DNA from: Pseudomonas alloputida
GTDB lineage: Bacteria > Pseudomonadota > Gammaproteobacteria > Pseudomonadales > Pseudomonadaceae
Direction: 5' to 3'
Length of the DNA stretch: 64,000 nucleotides
Assembly (NCBI RefSeq): GCF_021283545.2
Contig: NZ_CP128540.1
Coordinates: 623,501-687,500 of the forward strand
This document shows positions 1-9,407 of this stretch, in pieces (position 1 is the first letter of the stretch; the number at the start of each line of letters is the position of its first letter). Position numbers and translations under genes: made by a program. Below the pieces are notes generated by a model. That model saw only the letters and a program-made list of their open reading frames with translations. It ran no database searches and had not been told where the DNA came from.

Positions 1-2
1 TT

Positions 3-1019
3 GAGGACGGTATTGCCATGGGGATTGCCGGTCTGGTGATCCTCACCGGGGGGGCGTTCATCCAGCGCATCCCCCAGACCGTCATCGAACGGGCAGAGCA
101 CCACGGCTTGCCGTTGATCGAGCAGCCTTACCTGCTGAAGATGGTCATCGTCACCCATGCCATCGGTACGGCGCTGGTGCATATGGCGCAGGCCAGGCGT
201 ACACGGCACGATATCCTCAGCCAGTTGCTCACCGGCGACTACCCCAGCCTGGCCATCGCGCAGCAGCGCGCCGAGCATGTTCAACTGCCGATCGATGGAC
301 CGCGGCGTCTGGTAGCCCTGCGTCTGTCTTCGGTGAGCGTGTTGTTCGAGCGCCATCCGCCGACCGAAGCTGAGCGTCTGTTGCAGCACACTCGCCAAGC
401 CTGTCAGGACCACCTGGAGGCATGGAGCCGTATCAGGTCAGAAACGCTACCGGTGATCCTTCAGGGCGACCTGTTCATCATGCTGTTGCCTGATCAGGAA
501 ACCCTGCGTGCCGATCTCCAGGGGCTGTACCGGGAACTCACCGCACTGATCGGCGACATGACGTTGTACATGGGCATGGCAAACCGCGTGGAGAATTGCG
601 GGCACTACCGCCAGGCCTTGAATGAAGCACGGCAGGCCTTGGACGTCGCGGAAAGCCTGCACCCGGCGAGCGGTTTTTGCGATTTCAGCGAGCTGGGGGT
701 GTTGCTCCTGTTGCAAGGCATCGGCGACCGTTCGGTGATCGATCACTTTGTGACGCAAACGCTCGGCCCCTTGATCGAGCCGTCCCGCAAGCAGCCGTTC
801 ACGCTGCTGGAAACCCTCGACGCGCTGCTCCAGGAAAACGGCAATGCCCTCAGGGCGGCCAATCGCCTGGCCATCCATCGCAACACCATCAATCAACGTA
901 TCCAGCGTATCGAACAGCAGAGCGGACAGTCGCTGAACGATCCCCTTTTTCGAATGAATGCATCGGTCGCGCTGCTGGTATGGCGCATGACCGAAGTCCC
1001 CAGCAAGGAGTCAACATGA
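3..1019 (+). CDS. PucR-family transcriptional regulator, 5' end cut by the window
   Basis: This is the C-terminal part of a PucR/CdaR-type regulator. The reading frame is open from base 3, and the first in-frame ATG (18) lies inside a conserved-looking stretch (EDGIAMGIAGLVILTGG), so the true start is upstream of the window. The visible N-terminal segment resembles the end of the purine-catabolism PucR domain. The middle resembles the degenerate GGDEF-like domain of this family. The last ~60 residues (from LLETLDALLQENGN) form the PucR C-terminal helix-turn-helix, with the core NALRAANRLAIHRNTINQRI. Its stop codon overlaps the start of the CodA-like gene by 4 bases (ATGA), so the two are probably co-transcribed and translationally coupled. 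Family members commonly respond to purine or related nitrogen compounds. A role in sensing creatinine or N-methylhydantoin is inference from context. Confidence 0.85.
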   Translation, partial: EDGIAMGIAGLVILTGGAFIQRIPQTVIERAEHHGLPLIEQPYLLKMVIVTHAIGTALVHMAQARRTRHDILSQLLTGDYPSLAIAQQRAEHVQLPIDGPRRLVALRLSSVSVLFERHPPTEAERLLQHTRQACQDHLEAWSRIRSETLPVILQGDLFIMLLPDQETLRADLQGLYRELTALIGDMTLYMGMANRVENCGHYRQALNEARQALDVAESLHPASGFCDFSELGVLLLLQGIGDRSVIDHFVTQTLGPLIEPSRKQPFTLLETLDALLQENGNALRAANRLAIHRNTINQRIQRIEQQSGQSLNDPLFRMNASVALLVWRMTEVPSKEST

Positions 1020-2260
1020 ACATCATCAACGCGCGTCTGCGTGGTAAAACCGGCTTGTATCACATCGAACTCAATGGCCCGAAGATTGCGGCAATCGTCG
1101 CCCAGACGCAGGTGATGCAAGCCACCCATGCGACGGATCTGGACGCGGGGCAGAACCTGGTGACGGCGCCCTTCGTTGAGCCGCACATTCACCTGGATGC
1201 CGCGCTCACGGCTGGCGAGCCGAACTGGAACCTGAGCGGCACGCTGTTCGAAGGCATTGAGCGCTGGGCCGAGCGCAAGGCGTTGGTCACCCACGAAGAC
1301 ACCAAGGTTCGTGCGCGCAAAACCATCGACATGCTGGTCGATAACGGTATTCAGCACGTGCGTACCCATGTCGACATCACCGACCCGACCCTGGCGGCGC
1401 TCAAGTCCATGCTGGAGGTTCGCGAGGAAACCCGGCACCTGATCGACTTGCAGATTGTCGCCTTTCCCCAGGAGGGCATTGAATCCTTCAAGGACGGCCG
1501 CGCCTTGATGACCGAGGCGGTGGCCATGGGTGCCGACGTCGTGGGCGGCATTCCGCACTTTGAGAACACCCGGGAGCAGGGCGAGTCCTCGGTGAAGTTT
1601 CTGATGGACCTGGCCGAACGAACGGGCTGCCTGGTGGACGTGCATTGCGACGAAACCGATGACCCGCAGTCGCGCTTTCTCGAAGTGCTTGCCGAAGAAG
1701 CGCGGGTGCGCGGCATGGGCGAACGGGTCACCGCCAGCCATACCGTGGCCATGGGCTCGTACGACAACGCCTATTGCTACAAGCTGTTCCGCCTGCTTAA
1801 ACGGTCGCGGATCAATTTCATTTCGTGCCCGACTGAAAGCATTCATTTGCAAGGTCGTTTCGACGGCTATCCCAAGCGCCGGGGCTTGACCCGAGTCGCT
1901 GAAATCGATCGGGCGGGGATGAACATCTGCTTCGGTCAGGACTCCATCGTCGACCCTTGGTATCCACTGGGTAATGGCAACATCCTGCGCATCCTCGAAG
2001 CCGGCCTGCACATTTGCCATATGCTCGGCTACGACGACCTCAAGCGTTCCCTGGACCTGATTACGGACAACAGCGCCCGAACCTTGCACCTGGGCGAGCG
2101 CTACGGTCTGGAAGTAGGGCGCCCGGCCAACTTGCTGATTCTTTCAGCGCCGGACGACTACGAGATGATTCGTAGCCAGGGCCAGGTATTAATGTCGATC
2201 CGAAACGGCAAAGTGCTGATGCAGCGCAGTCCTGCACGTGTGGAGCGGTTTGTCGGTTAA
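1016..2260 (+). CDS. CodA-like amidohydrolase, probable creatinine (cytosine-type) deaminase
   Basis: A 414-residue metal-dependent amidohydrolase, collinear with E. coli cytosine deaminase CodA almost end to end. I chose the ATG at 1016 because it overlaps the PucR stop and its product begins MNIINARLRG, like CodA; the longer upstream open frame runs antisense-like through PucR. Visible metal and catalytic residues are H57 and H59 (EPHIHLD), Q152 (AFPQEG), H210 and E213 (DVHCDE), H242 (ASHT) and D309 (CFGQDS). CodA has H-D-D where this protein has Q308-D309-S310, so the residue equivalent to CodA Asp314, which lies at the substrate pocket, is Ser. The family includes creatinine deaminase (EC 3.5.4.21), which yields N-methylhydantoin and ammonia. 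The downstream hydantoinase and N-carbamoylsarcosine amidohydrolase make creatinine the best substrate guess. Plain cytosine or isoguanine deamination remains possible. Confidence 0.8.
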   Translation: MNIINARLRGKTGLYHIELNGPKIAAIVAQTQVMQATHATDLDAGQNLVTAPFVEPHIHLDAALTAGEPNWNLSGTLFEGIERWAERKALVTHEDTKVRARKTIDMLVDNGIQHVRTHVDITDPTLAALKSMLEVREETRHLIDLQIVAFPQEGIESFKDGRALMTEAVAMGADVVGGIPHFENTREQGESSVKFLMDLAERTGCLVDVHCDETDDPQSRFLEVLAEEARVRGMGERVTASHTVAMGSYDNAYCYKLFRLLKRSRINFISCPTESIHLQGRFDGYPKRRGLTRVAEIDRAGMNICFGQDSIVDPWYPLGNGNILRILEAGLHICHMLGYDDLKRSLDLITDNSARTLHLGERYGLEVGRPANLLILSAPDDYEMIRSQGQVLMSIRNGKVLMQRSPARVERFVG

Positions 2261-2293
2261 GCCAACGCGCAACAGGCCGGATTCAGTTTTTCG

Positions 2294-2316
2294 AGGGGGC
2301 CATGCGGCCCCCTTTC
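2294..2316 (+). terminator. GC-rich hairpin downstream of the deaminase gene
   Basis: An 8-bp inverted repeat, AGGGGGCC and GGCCCCCT around ATGC, is followed by TTTCC. It lies 34 bases after the deaminase stop and could end or attenuate the PucR-deaminase transcript. The T-tract is short. Confidence 0.5.
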
Positions 2317-2390
2317 CATGCCCGTGCGCTGCTATCGGCAATGCCCGAGCCCTGATGTTCAAGGCTGTAAGCAGCGGGGCGGTAGCGAAG

Positions 2391-2418
2391 TTGTATTGAT
2401 ACTTATTTTGGTAATAAA
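2391..2418 (+). promoter_or_regulatory. possible sigma-70 promoter in an AT-rich gap before the KAS gene
   Basis: The 255-base gap between the deaminase gene and the KAS gene is GC-rich at first and then clearly AT-rich from about 2385 to 2465. TTGTAT (2391) and TAATAA (2412) could serve as -35 and -10 boxes, but the 15-base spacer is short. No other feature was seen in the gap besides the hairpin at 2294. Confidence 0.25.
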
Positions 2419-2515
2419 GCTGTCAGACATACGAATTATCAGAATTAAACATCACGATTAGACTCGAGCACATCACAGCGTTGTTCACGCGGTGAAAAGA
2501 GAAGGGAGATACGCC

Positions 2516-3778
2516 TTGCAGATTGATAAAGCCTCCAGGCACACCACAGGGTTACGTCGGGTCGTAGTGACCGGGATGGGTATCGTTTCCTGCCTGGGAA
2601 ACTCTCAGGTGGACGTTTTGCAAGCGTTGCGCGAAGGACGCTCCGGGATCGGCTTCAATCCGGACTATGCGCAAGCGGGTCTGCGCAGCCATGTCAGCGG
2701 CCGATTGGACGTGGATTTGGAGCAAATAGACCGCCGCCAGCGCCGCTTCATGGGTGATGCCGCTGCTTACGCCTACCTGGCGATGCGCGATGCCATTGCC
2801 GACGCAGGGCTGGACGCCTCGCAGGTGTCAAATCCTCGGACGGGTTGTGTAATGGGATCGGGAGGAGGGTCCAGCCAGGACATCGTCGAAGCCAACCAAC
2901 TGCTTGGCCAAAGCATTCGCAAAGTCGGTCCTTACCGGGTACCTCGCACCATGACCAGTACCGTCTCGGCGTGCATGGCCAGTTTCTTTGCGATCAAGGG
3001 TCTCAACTATTCCATCGCATCGGCCTGCGCAACCAGCGCCCATTGCATCGGCCATGCGTTTGAGCAGATTCAGTTTGGCAAACAGGACGTCGTGTTTGCC
3101 GGCGGGGCCGAGGCCGAGCATGTCAGCCAGAGTTGCATGTTCGATGCGATGGGGGCTTTTTCCACGAGCTACAACGATGTTCCGACCCAAGCCAGCCGCC
3201 CTTACGATGTCGCGCGCGATGGCTTTGTTATCAGCGGCGGTGGCGGCGTGCTGGTCCTCGAAGAACTCGACCATGCGCTCGAACGAGGGGCGACGATCTA
3301 CGCCGAAGTGATTGGCTATGGCACGGCATCCGATGGTCAGGACATGGTTTCTCCCAGCGGTGACGGCGCGCTCAGGGCAATGCAGGCGGCGCTGAGCACC
3401 TGCGCGGAGTCGGTCGATTACCTAAACACCCACGGGACAAGCACCCAGGCGGGCGACCTGGTCGAACTGCGTGCCGCTGCGCTCGCTTTCCATGGACACT
3501 TGCCTGCGTTCAGTTCGACCAAGTCGTTGACCGGGCATGCGCTCGGTGCGGCGGGTGTGCATGAGGCCATTTACTCGCTGTTGATGATGCAGCACGGGTT
3601 TATGGCGGCCTCTCATAACATTGAGCAACTCGACCCTGAAGTCGAGGCATTGCCGATCATCCGCCACACGCGCTTGAACCAGCCAGTGAACTGCGTCATG
3701 AGTAACAGTTTTGGCTTTGGCGGAGCAAACGCCAGCCTGATTTTCAGCAAGCGTGCGCTCGACGCGTCACCGGTTTGA
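2516..3778 (+). CDS. beta-ketoacyl-ACP synthase I-like protein (FabB family) of unknown role in this cluster
   Basis: About 420 residues, matching KAS I (FabB) along its whole length. The catalytic Cys lies in [14 protein letters not shown], and both His residues are present (NTHGTST and [14 protein letters not shown]), so the condensing-enzyme triad is intact. The C-terminal signature [14 protein letters not shown] is also present. The longest frame opens at GTG 2492, but GAAGGGAGA at 2501-2509 sits correctly before TTG 2516. That start gives [22 protein letters not shown], closer to the FabB N-terminus. FabB extends acyl-ACP in fatty acid synthesis. No fabA, ACP or polyketide partner is nearby, so its place between a deaminase and a transporter is unexplained. 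It may be a passenger gene or an alternative KAS insensitive to an inhibitor; both ideas are speculative. Confidence 0.85.
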   Translation: MQIDKASRHTTGLRRVVVTGMGIVSCLGNSQVDVLQALREGRSGIGFNPDYAQAGLRSHVSGRLDVDLEQIDRRQRRFMGDAAAYAYLAMRDAIADAGLDASQVSNPRTGCVMGSGGGSSQDIVEANQLLGQSIRKVGPYRVPRTMTSTVSACMASFFAIKGLNYSIASACATSAHCIGHAFEQIQFGKQDVVFAGGAEAEHVSQSCMFDAMGAFSTSYNDVPTQASRPYDVARDGFVISGGGGVLVLEELDHALERGATIYAEVIGYGTASDGQDMVSPSGDGALRAMQAALSTCAESVDYLNTHGTSTQAGDLVELRAAALAFHGHLPAFSSTKSLTGHALGAAGVHEAIYSLLMMQHGFMAASHNIEQLDPEVEALPIIRHTRLNQPVNCVMSNSFGFGGANASLIFSKRALDASPV

Positions 3779-3939
3779 CCTGGTTCGTACCCGGTCCGGA
3801 CGAAAAGCGTCGCGTGCATTTGCTTTATGTCACCGATTGAAGGCAACTACGGCCCGCCAGAGGCCGACTTTACCCAGCTCTTTTTTGTTTAGTTAGCAAC
3901 TGCCGATCGCTTGTTTAAACAACTGACAGTGAGGTGGAT

Positions 3940-5274
3940 ATGACAACTAATACCTGTACGCCGCAGCCGCCGGTGGCATTGAAAAAAGTGGTGTGGGCCG
4001 CGTCGATCGGCAACTTTGTCGAATGGTTTGACTTCGCAATCTACGGCTTTCTCGCCACCACGATTGCGCAAGTGTTTTTCCCCAGTGGCGACAGCACAAC
4101 CGCGCTGTTAAAGACCTTCGCGGTATTCGCCGTGGCCTTCGCCTTTCGGCCATTGGGTGGCCTGGTCTTCGGCATGCTGGGCGACCGGCTTGGGCGGCGG
4201 CGAGTGTTGTCATTGACGATTTTGCTGATGGCGGGCGCGACGACCCTGATTGGCCTGTTGCCCACCTACGCCAGCATTGGCTTATTGGCGCCGGTGCTGT
4301 TGACCCTGATTCGTTGCGTTCAGGGTTTTTCTGCCGGGGGAGAGTATGCCGGTGCATGCATTTACCTGATCGAACACGCACCCGCCGACAAACGTGCCAA
4401 ATACGGCAGCGCGGCGCTAGTGTCGACCTTTGCCTCCTTTGCGGCGGCCGCTATCGTCACATATGCGCTCAATACCTTGTTAAGCGCTGAAGAAATGGCG
4501 AGCTGGGGCTGGCGGCTTCCTTTTCTGATCGCTGCACCACTGGGTCTGGTGGGCCTGTACCTGCGCTGGCAACTCGACGAAACACCTGCCTTCAAGGCCA
4601 TTGCCGCCACCGAGCGCGGCGTTCATGCACCGTTAAAAGAAACGCTGCGCCAGCAGGCGGGCGCCATGGGCTGCCTGGGGGCGTTCATCTCGCTGACGGC
4701 GCTGTCCTTCTATATTTGCACCACGTACTTCGTCACTTATCTGCAACTGCAAGGCGACCTGCCACGGCCGACAGCGCTGTTGATTTCGGTGCTCACGCTG
4801 ATATTCGCCGCTGCGCTGTGTCCGTTCGCCGGTGCCTATTCTGATCGTGTCGGCCGCCGCAGCACCATGCTGACCGCCGCCGTATGGCTGCTGGTGACGA
4901 TCTATCCAGCCTTCCTGCTCGCCGGTTCAGGATTCTTTGCGTCAGCGCTGGCGGGTGCACTGCTGTTGGCGGTAGGCGCGGTGTTGTGCGGTGTCGTCAC
5001 GGCCGTGCTGTTGTCCGAAGTGTTCCCGACGCACGCCCGCTACACGGCCTCGGCCGTCACGTACAACATGGCTTACACGCTGTTTGGCGGTACGGCACCG
5101 TTCATGGCGACCTGGCTGATCGAACTGTCCGGCAACCCCATGGCACCGGCTTTTTACCTGGCCGGTATTGCGATCTTCGCCTTGGCCGGTGGTCTTGCCC
5201 TGCCGGAAACCTGCGGGTGTTCACTGCAAGAGAATGCCACGCAGCAACGGGCCCGATTCAAGCCAGCGCACTGA
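3940..5274 (+). CDS. MFS transporter of the metabolite:H+ symporter type
   Basis: A 444-residue, 12-helix major facilitator of the MHS branch (ProP, ShiA, CitA, KgtP relatives). Evidence is the opening [21 protein letters not shown], the loop 2-3 motif [12 protein letters not shown], the [15 protein letters not shown] segment in helix 4 and a second loop motif SDRVGRRS. The start is ATG 3940, with GAGG five bases upstream; a GTG six bases earlier (3934) is in frame but less well placed. It precedes hyuA by 102 bases on the same strand. MHS proteins import small polar metabolites with protons. Creatinine, N-methylhydantoin or a related zwitterion is plausible from context but cannot be read from the sequence. 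Confidence 0.85.
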   Translation: MTTNTCTPQPPVALKKVVWAASIGNFVEWFDFAIYGFLATTIAQVFFPSGDSTTALLKTFAVFAVAFAFRPLGGLVFGMLGDRLGRRRVLSLTILLMAGATTLIGLLPTYASIGLLAPVLLTLIRCVQGFSAGGEYAGACIYLIEHAPADKRAKYGSAALVSTFASFAAAAIVTYALNTLLSAEEMASWGWRLPFLIAAPLGLVGLYLRWQLDETPAFKAIAATERGVHAPLKETLRQQAGAMGCLGAFISLTALSFYICTTYFVTYLQLQGDLPRPTALLISVLTLIFAAALCPFAGAYSDRVGRRSTMLTAAVWLLVTIYPAFLLAGSGFFASALAGALLLAVGAVLCGVVTAVLLSEVFPTHARYTASAVTYNMAYTLFGGTAPFMATWLIELSGNPMAPAFYLAGIAIFALAGGLALPETCGCSLQENATQQRARFKPAH

Positions 5275-5376
5275 ACGGCACCTCATCGAAGAACTTGCGA
5301 CATAAAAAAACCAACTGGCGAACCAGCAACGGGCGCTACGCTCGAGGCACTCGCGATAAGGCAGGAGCAGCAGGGT

Positions 5377-7467
5377 ATGGCACGCATTGGCGTAGATGTC
5401 GGCGGCACCAACACAGACTTGATTCTTGAGACCACCGAGCAAGACTCGATCGGCCGGAAAATTTTCTCCCATAAGGTCCCGACGACGGTGGAGGATCAAT
5501 CGATCGCCGTGATGCGCGGAATCCTGGAACTGTGCGCCAAGGCAAATATTGGTACTGATGAGATCAAGCAAATCGTTCATGGCACCACGGTCGCGACCAA
5601 TATTTCCATCGAGCACAATGGTGCGAATGTCGGGATGCTGACGACCAAGGGATTTCGCGACATTCTGCACATTGGACGGCACAAGCGACCGTTCAACTTT
5701 TCCCTGCACTTCGATGTTCCTTGGCAGAGTGCACCGCTGGTGCGTCGGCGCAACCGCATCGCGATCAACGAACGGGTGCTTCCACCCCACGGCGAGATCC
5801 AGACCCCACTGGACGACGAGGAAGTGCGCAACGCAGCACTGACGCTCAAGGTCCGTGGTGTCGAAGCGGTGATCATCGGTTTCATGTACTCGTTTCTCGA
5901 CCGTAGCCACGAGCTACGGGCCAAGGCCATCGTTCAGGAGGTCATGCCAGGAGCGTTCGTCTGCTGCTCCAGCGAAGTGGTGGATGTCATGCGCGAGTAC
6001 GAGCGCTTTTCCACCACGGCGATGAACGCTTACGTGGGACCCCGGACGTCGAGTTACCTGACCCACTTGTCGACTCAGGTGCGCGAAAACGGTATCCACG
6101 CGGATCTGCGCATCATGCAATCCAATGGCGGCGTGGCCACCGTGGAAAGCTGTTGCGAACGGCCGGTCAATATCCTGATGTCCGGCCCTGCCGGCGGGGT
6201 CATGGGCGGTCACTACTTCGCCAGCCTCGATGGCGAACGCAATATCATCACCGTCGACATCGGCGGAACCTCGGCGGACATTTCGACGCTGGTCGATGGC
6301 CAGATCAAAATCATGAACCCCCGCGACTCCTACGTCTCCGGGCACCCGGTGCTGGTGCCGATGATCGACCTCATCACCATCGGTGCCGGCGGCGGATCGG
6401 TGGCGTTCATCGATGCCGCCGGCGGCTTTCAGGTCGGTCCGCGCTCGGCGGGCTCCAATCCGGGGCCTGCGTGTTACAACCGTGGCGGCGTGGAGCCGAC
6501 GGTCACCGACGCTAACATCGTCCTCGGACGGCTTGATTCCGACCAGATGCTCGGCGGCGACCTGCAGGTCGATCCCGCGCTTTCCTACAAGGCCATTGAA
6601 GAAAAAATCGCCAAGCCGCTGGGGATGGACGTGTACCAGGCCGCGCTGGGGATCCTCAAGATAGTTAACAACAACATGGCCCTGGCAATACGTTCCAACT
6701 CGGTAGCCAAAGGGATCGACCCGCGTGATTTCGTGTTGATGCCTTTCGGTGGCGCCGGTCCCGTGCATGGCCCGGCGCTGGCCGACGAGGTCAATGCCAA
6801 GTCGGTACTGATTCCTCCGGCGCCAGGCATCACCGCCGCCGCGGGGCTGCTGACCACCGATCTGCAATACGAGGCGCTAAGGTCGCTGCTGTGCAACCTG
6901 AACGACATCAGCGAGCTGAACATGGGCCGCATCGATAAGGCGTTGCAGGGGCTTGAAACCGACATTCGCAAGCAGCTGGAAAACGATGGCGTCAACGAGT
7001 CCGACATGCAGCTGATACGCATCGCCGAGTGCCGTTATGACGGGCAAGGCTTCGAGTTGCGCTCGCGGGTACCCAGCGGCGCTGTCGACCGTGGGGCGAT
7101 CGAGGAGGTCATGGCGCAGTTCCATCGCGAGCACGAAAAAGACTACGGCTACTGCTTTAAAGACGCCACGGTCGAGGTCGTCAGCTTGCGGGTGATAGGC
7201 CATTCGCATTCGCGAAAACTGGAGTGGCAACCGTTGCCGCAGGCGCAGGACAGCGACACCCGGCAGGCTTTCCTCTATGAGCGCACGACCTGTTTCGATG
7301 ACGGCCAGCGTCTGCCGACGCCACGCTATGACCGCAGCAAGTTGCGCGCGGGGCAATACATCGAAGGCCCGGCGATGCTGATGCAGCACGACTCTACGTC
7401 CTTGGTGCCCCCCGGCTGGATCGCCAAAGTGAGTGCATACGGCAACCTGATCATTTCCCGTTCGTAA
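5377..7467 (+). CDS. hyuA: hydantoinase/oxoprolinase family subunit A, probable N-methylhydantoin amidohydrolase alpha subunit
   Basis: A 696-residue HyuA-type ATPase subunit. The N-terminal Hydant_A_N domain (about 3-185) opens with the actin-fold phosphate motif DVGGTNTDL at residues 7-15. The hydantoinase A domain (about 200-490) carries the second motif VDIGGTSADIS near residue 293 and the GAGGGSVAF and GPRSAGSNPGPACY blocks. A C-terminal domain follows. The start ATG 5377 follows an AGGAG at usual distance. With HyuB, encoded 17 bases downstream, it would form an ATP-dependent ring-opening enzyme. In creatinine-degrading P. putida this is N-methylhydantoin amidohydrolase (EC 3.5.2.14), a two-subunit ATP-requiring enzyme giving N-carbamoylsarcosine. 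Related families (5-oxoprolinase, acetone carboxylase) are excluded mainly by context, not by sequence. Confidence 0.85.
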   Translation: MARIGVDVGGTNTDLILETTEQDSIGRKIFSHKVPTTVEDQSIAVMRGILELCAKANIGTDEIKQIVHGTTVATNISIEHNGANVGMLTTKGFRDILHIGRHKRPFNFSLHFDVPWQSAPLVRRRNRIAINERVLPPHGEIQTPLDDEEVRNAALTLKVRGVEAVIIGFMYSFLDRSHELRAKAIVQEVMPGAFVCCSSEVVDVMREYERFSTTAMNAYVGPRTSSYLTHLSTQVRENGIHADLRIMQSNGGVATVESCCERPVNILMSGPAGGVMGGHYFASLDGERNIITVDIGGTSADISTLVDGQIKIMNPRDSYVSGHPVLVPMIDLITIGAGGGSVAFIDAAGGFQVGPRSAGSNPGPACYNRGGVEPTVTDANIVLGRLDSDQMLGGDLQVDPALSYKAIEEKIAKPLGMDVYQAALGILKIVNNNMALAIRSNSVAKGIDPRDFVLMPFGGAGPVHGPALADEVNAKSVLIPPAPGITAAAGLLTTDLQYEALRSLLCNLNDISELNMGRIDKALQGLETDIRKQLENDGVNESDMQLIRIAECRYDGQGFELRSRVPSGAVDRGAIEEVMAQFHREHEKDYGYCFKDATVEVVSLRVIGHSHSRKLEWQPLPQAQDSDTRQAFLYERTTCFDDGQRLPTPRYDRSKLRAGQYIEGPAMLMQHDSTSLVPPGWIAKVSAYGNLIISRS

Positions 7468-7484
7468 TCATTGAGGAGCAAGCC

Positions 7485-9254
7485 ATGAGCCAGCAAAAGG
7501 TTGACCCCATTACCCTGCAAGTTATCAATGGTGCGTTGAAAACCATCGCCGAAGAGATGGGTCACGTGCTGTACCGCATGTCCTTTTCATCGATCATTCG
7601 CGAGTCCCAGGACATGGGGGCTGGTTTGTTCGATACCCGTTACCAGACCATCTGCGAATCCGAGTCGACGCCGATGCACATCGGCTCGATCCCCGCGTAC
7701 TTGCGCGGTATCGAAGCCACGCTGCAGGGCGGCGCCTGGTATGAAGGCGATGTGGTCGTGCACAACCATCCCTATCACGGCTCCAGCCACAGCCCTGACC
7801 TGGCCATCATCATTCCGATCTTCCATGACGGTGAACTGGTGGGCTTTTCCGGTAATACCGCGCACCACATCGATATTGGCGCAGCGACGCCGGGCCTGAT
7901 CATCGATGTCGGCGATGTCTACGCCGAGGGCATGCTGATGGCGGGCCTGAAACTGTACGAGAAGGGCGTTCGCAACGAAGCGCTGGTGCAGATGTTCAAG
8001 TACAACAGCCGCGCCTCCACGCAGTTGATTCGTGATATCGAAGCCCAGGTCGCGTCGGCGCAACTGGGGGTAAAACGGTTCAAGGAATTGCTCCAGCGTT
8101 ATGGCAAGGATTTCAGCTTTGACGCGATCAACCAGTTGATTGATTACTCCGAAACGATCATGCGTCAGAAGATCCAGGAGATTCCGGACGGCGAATATCG
8201 CGCCGAGGGTTTTCTCGATGACGACGGTCGCCATCGCGATCAACGCTTGCCAGTGGTGGTGACGGTCAAGGTGCAAGGCGACTCGGTCATCGTTGACCTG
8301 ACGGGCTCGGCGCCGCAGACGCTGACCGCCTACAACGTACCGTTCGAAGGCTCGTGCAAAGTGGCGGCGTTTGCCGCGTTTCGCAAGATTCTGCTTGATG
8401 CCTACACGACGCAAAGTCCGGTTCCGTCTAACGAAGGTTCATTCCGCCCGATTAATGTCGTCGCACCGCTAGGCAGCATATTCAACCCGATTTTTCCGGC
8501 GGCGGCAGAGGCGCGTTTTACCCAGTGCAACCGCATGATCGACCTGATCATCAAGGCATTGGCACCGGTACTGCCAGAACGAATTATCGCGGGCAGTTCG
8601 GCGTCGATATCGTTTGCCGCGTACTCCGGTATCAAGCCCGGAGGCGATTACTGGGTGTTTCTGGAGGTTAACGAAGGGGCTTATGGGGGGCGGCCGAAAT
8701 CCGATGGCCCGGATGCCATCGACAACCTGATGGCCAACACGCGCAACAATCCGATTGAAGACTTGGGTATGCACTTGCCGATGATCTGCGACCGCTACGA
8801 GTTGCGCGATGACGTCATGCCCGGCGCCGGTAAATACCGTGGTGGCATCGGCGTGGTGAAAGCTCAGCGGGTGTTGACCGACGGCTTTATCACCCACGAA
8901 AGCGAACGCCATTTCGACGTGCCCTGGGGGATTTTTGGCGGCTGCGATGGGGTGGTCGGGAAGACCGAAATTTATAATGTCGCGACCCCGGACCACATTG
9001 TCTCGATGCCCTCGAAATTTTCCGGCCATACCTCACGGGCGGGTGACGTCATGGCGTACTACTCGCCCTGCGGCGGCGGCTATGGCAACCCGCTCGAGCG
9101 CAGCGCACACCAAGTGGTGGAAGACGTACTGGACGACTTCTGCAGCTTGGAACAGGCCTATGAAGTCTACGGAGTGGTGCTCGACCAGCACGTGCAACTG
9201 GATCTCGACGCCACGCTACAGCGACGCGCACAGCTGATGGCTCGCACGGCTTGA
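7485..9254 (+). CDS. hyuB: hydantoinase B/oxoprolinase family subunit, probable N-methylhydantoin amidohydrolase beta subunit
   Basis: A 589-residue protein covering the whole hydantoinase B domain. Landmarks are MSFSSIIRESQDMGAG near the N-terminus, VVHNHPYHGSSHSPDL and GNTAHHIDIG with probable metal-binding His and Asp, and the C-terminal MPGAGKYRGGIGV and SPCGGGYGNPLERS. TGAGGAGC provides a good ribosome site before ATG 7485. It is the partner of HyuA and almost certainly in the same transcript. HyuB subunits carry the amidohydrolase or carboxylase chemistry, while HyuA activates the substrate with ATP. The 5' half is normal and I see no frameshift. Confidence 0.85.
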   Translation: MSQQKVDPITLQVINGALKTIAEEMGHVLYRMSFSSIIRESQDMGAGLFDTRYQTICESESTPMHIGSIPAYLRGIEATLQGGAWYEGDVVVHNHPYHGSSHSPDLAIIIPIFHDGELVGFSGNTAHHIDIGAATPGLIIDVGDVYAEGMLMAGLKLYEKGVRNEALVQMFKYNSRASTQLIRDIEAQVASAQLGVKRFKELLQRYGKDFSFDAINQLIDYSETIMRQKIQEIPDGEYRAEGFLDDDGRHRDQRLPVVVTVKVQGDSVIVDLTGSAPQTLTAYNVPFEGSCKVAAFAAFRKILLDAYTTQSPVPSNEGSFRPINVVAPLGSIFNPIFPAAAEARFTQCNRMIDLIIKALAPVLPERIIAGSSASISFAAYSGIKPGGDYWVFLEVNEGAYGGRPKSDGPDAIDNLMANTRNNPIEDLGMHLPMICDRYELRDDVMPGAGKYRGGIGVVKAQRVLTDGFITHESERHFDVPWGIFGGCDGVVGKTEIYNVATPDHIVSMPSKFSGHTSRAGDVMAYYSPCGGGYGNPLERSAHQVVEDVLDDFCSLEQAYEVYGVVLDQHVQLDLDATLQRRAQLMARTA

Positions 9255-9269
9255 GGCGCTAGAGCCCGA

Positions 9270-9299
9270 CTCGCCCGGTAACCCGTTGGCCCGGGCGAG
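9270..9299 (+). terminator. hairpin between hyuB and the NCS1 permease gene
   Basis: CTCGCCCGG (9270-9278) pairs with CCGGGCGAG (9291-9299) around a 12-base loop, 16 bases after the hyuB stop. There is no T-tract, so it may be a processing or partial termination site rather than a full terminator. The rest of the 153-base gap holds nothing I recognise. Confidence 0.4.
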
Positions 9300-9407
9300 G
9301 TCGAACGGACCCAGCGCAGTTTTCCCTGAAGACCCCCTGCACGGCCTGGTCTCTTTCGACGAGGCCAGCACCGCTGTGCGCCTAGAACTCACGGAGAGGT
9401 AGTTTCA

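Noticed and set aside
893..2089. 398-residue open frame antisense to the deaminase gene
   Set aside because: The plus-strand CodA-like gene is supported along its full length.
5377..9254. HyuA/HyuB as 5-oxoprolinase or acetone carboxylase
   Set aside because: Sequence alone does not separate these, but the linked N-carbamoylsarcosine amidohydrolase and absence of an acetone carboxylase gamma subunit favour N-methylhydantoinase.
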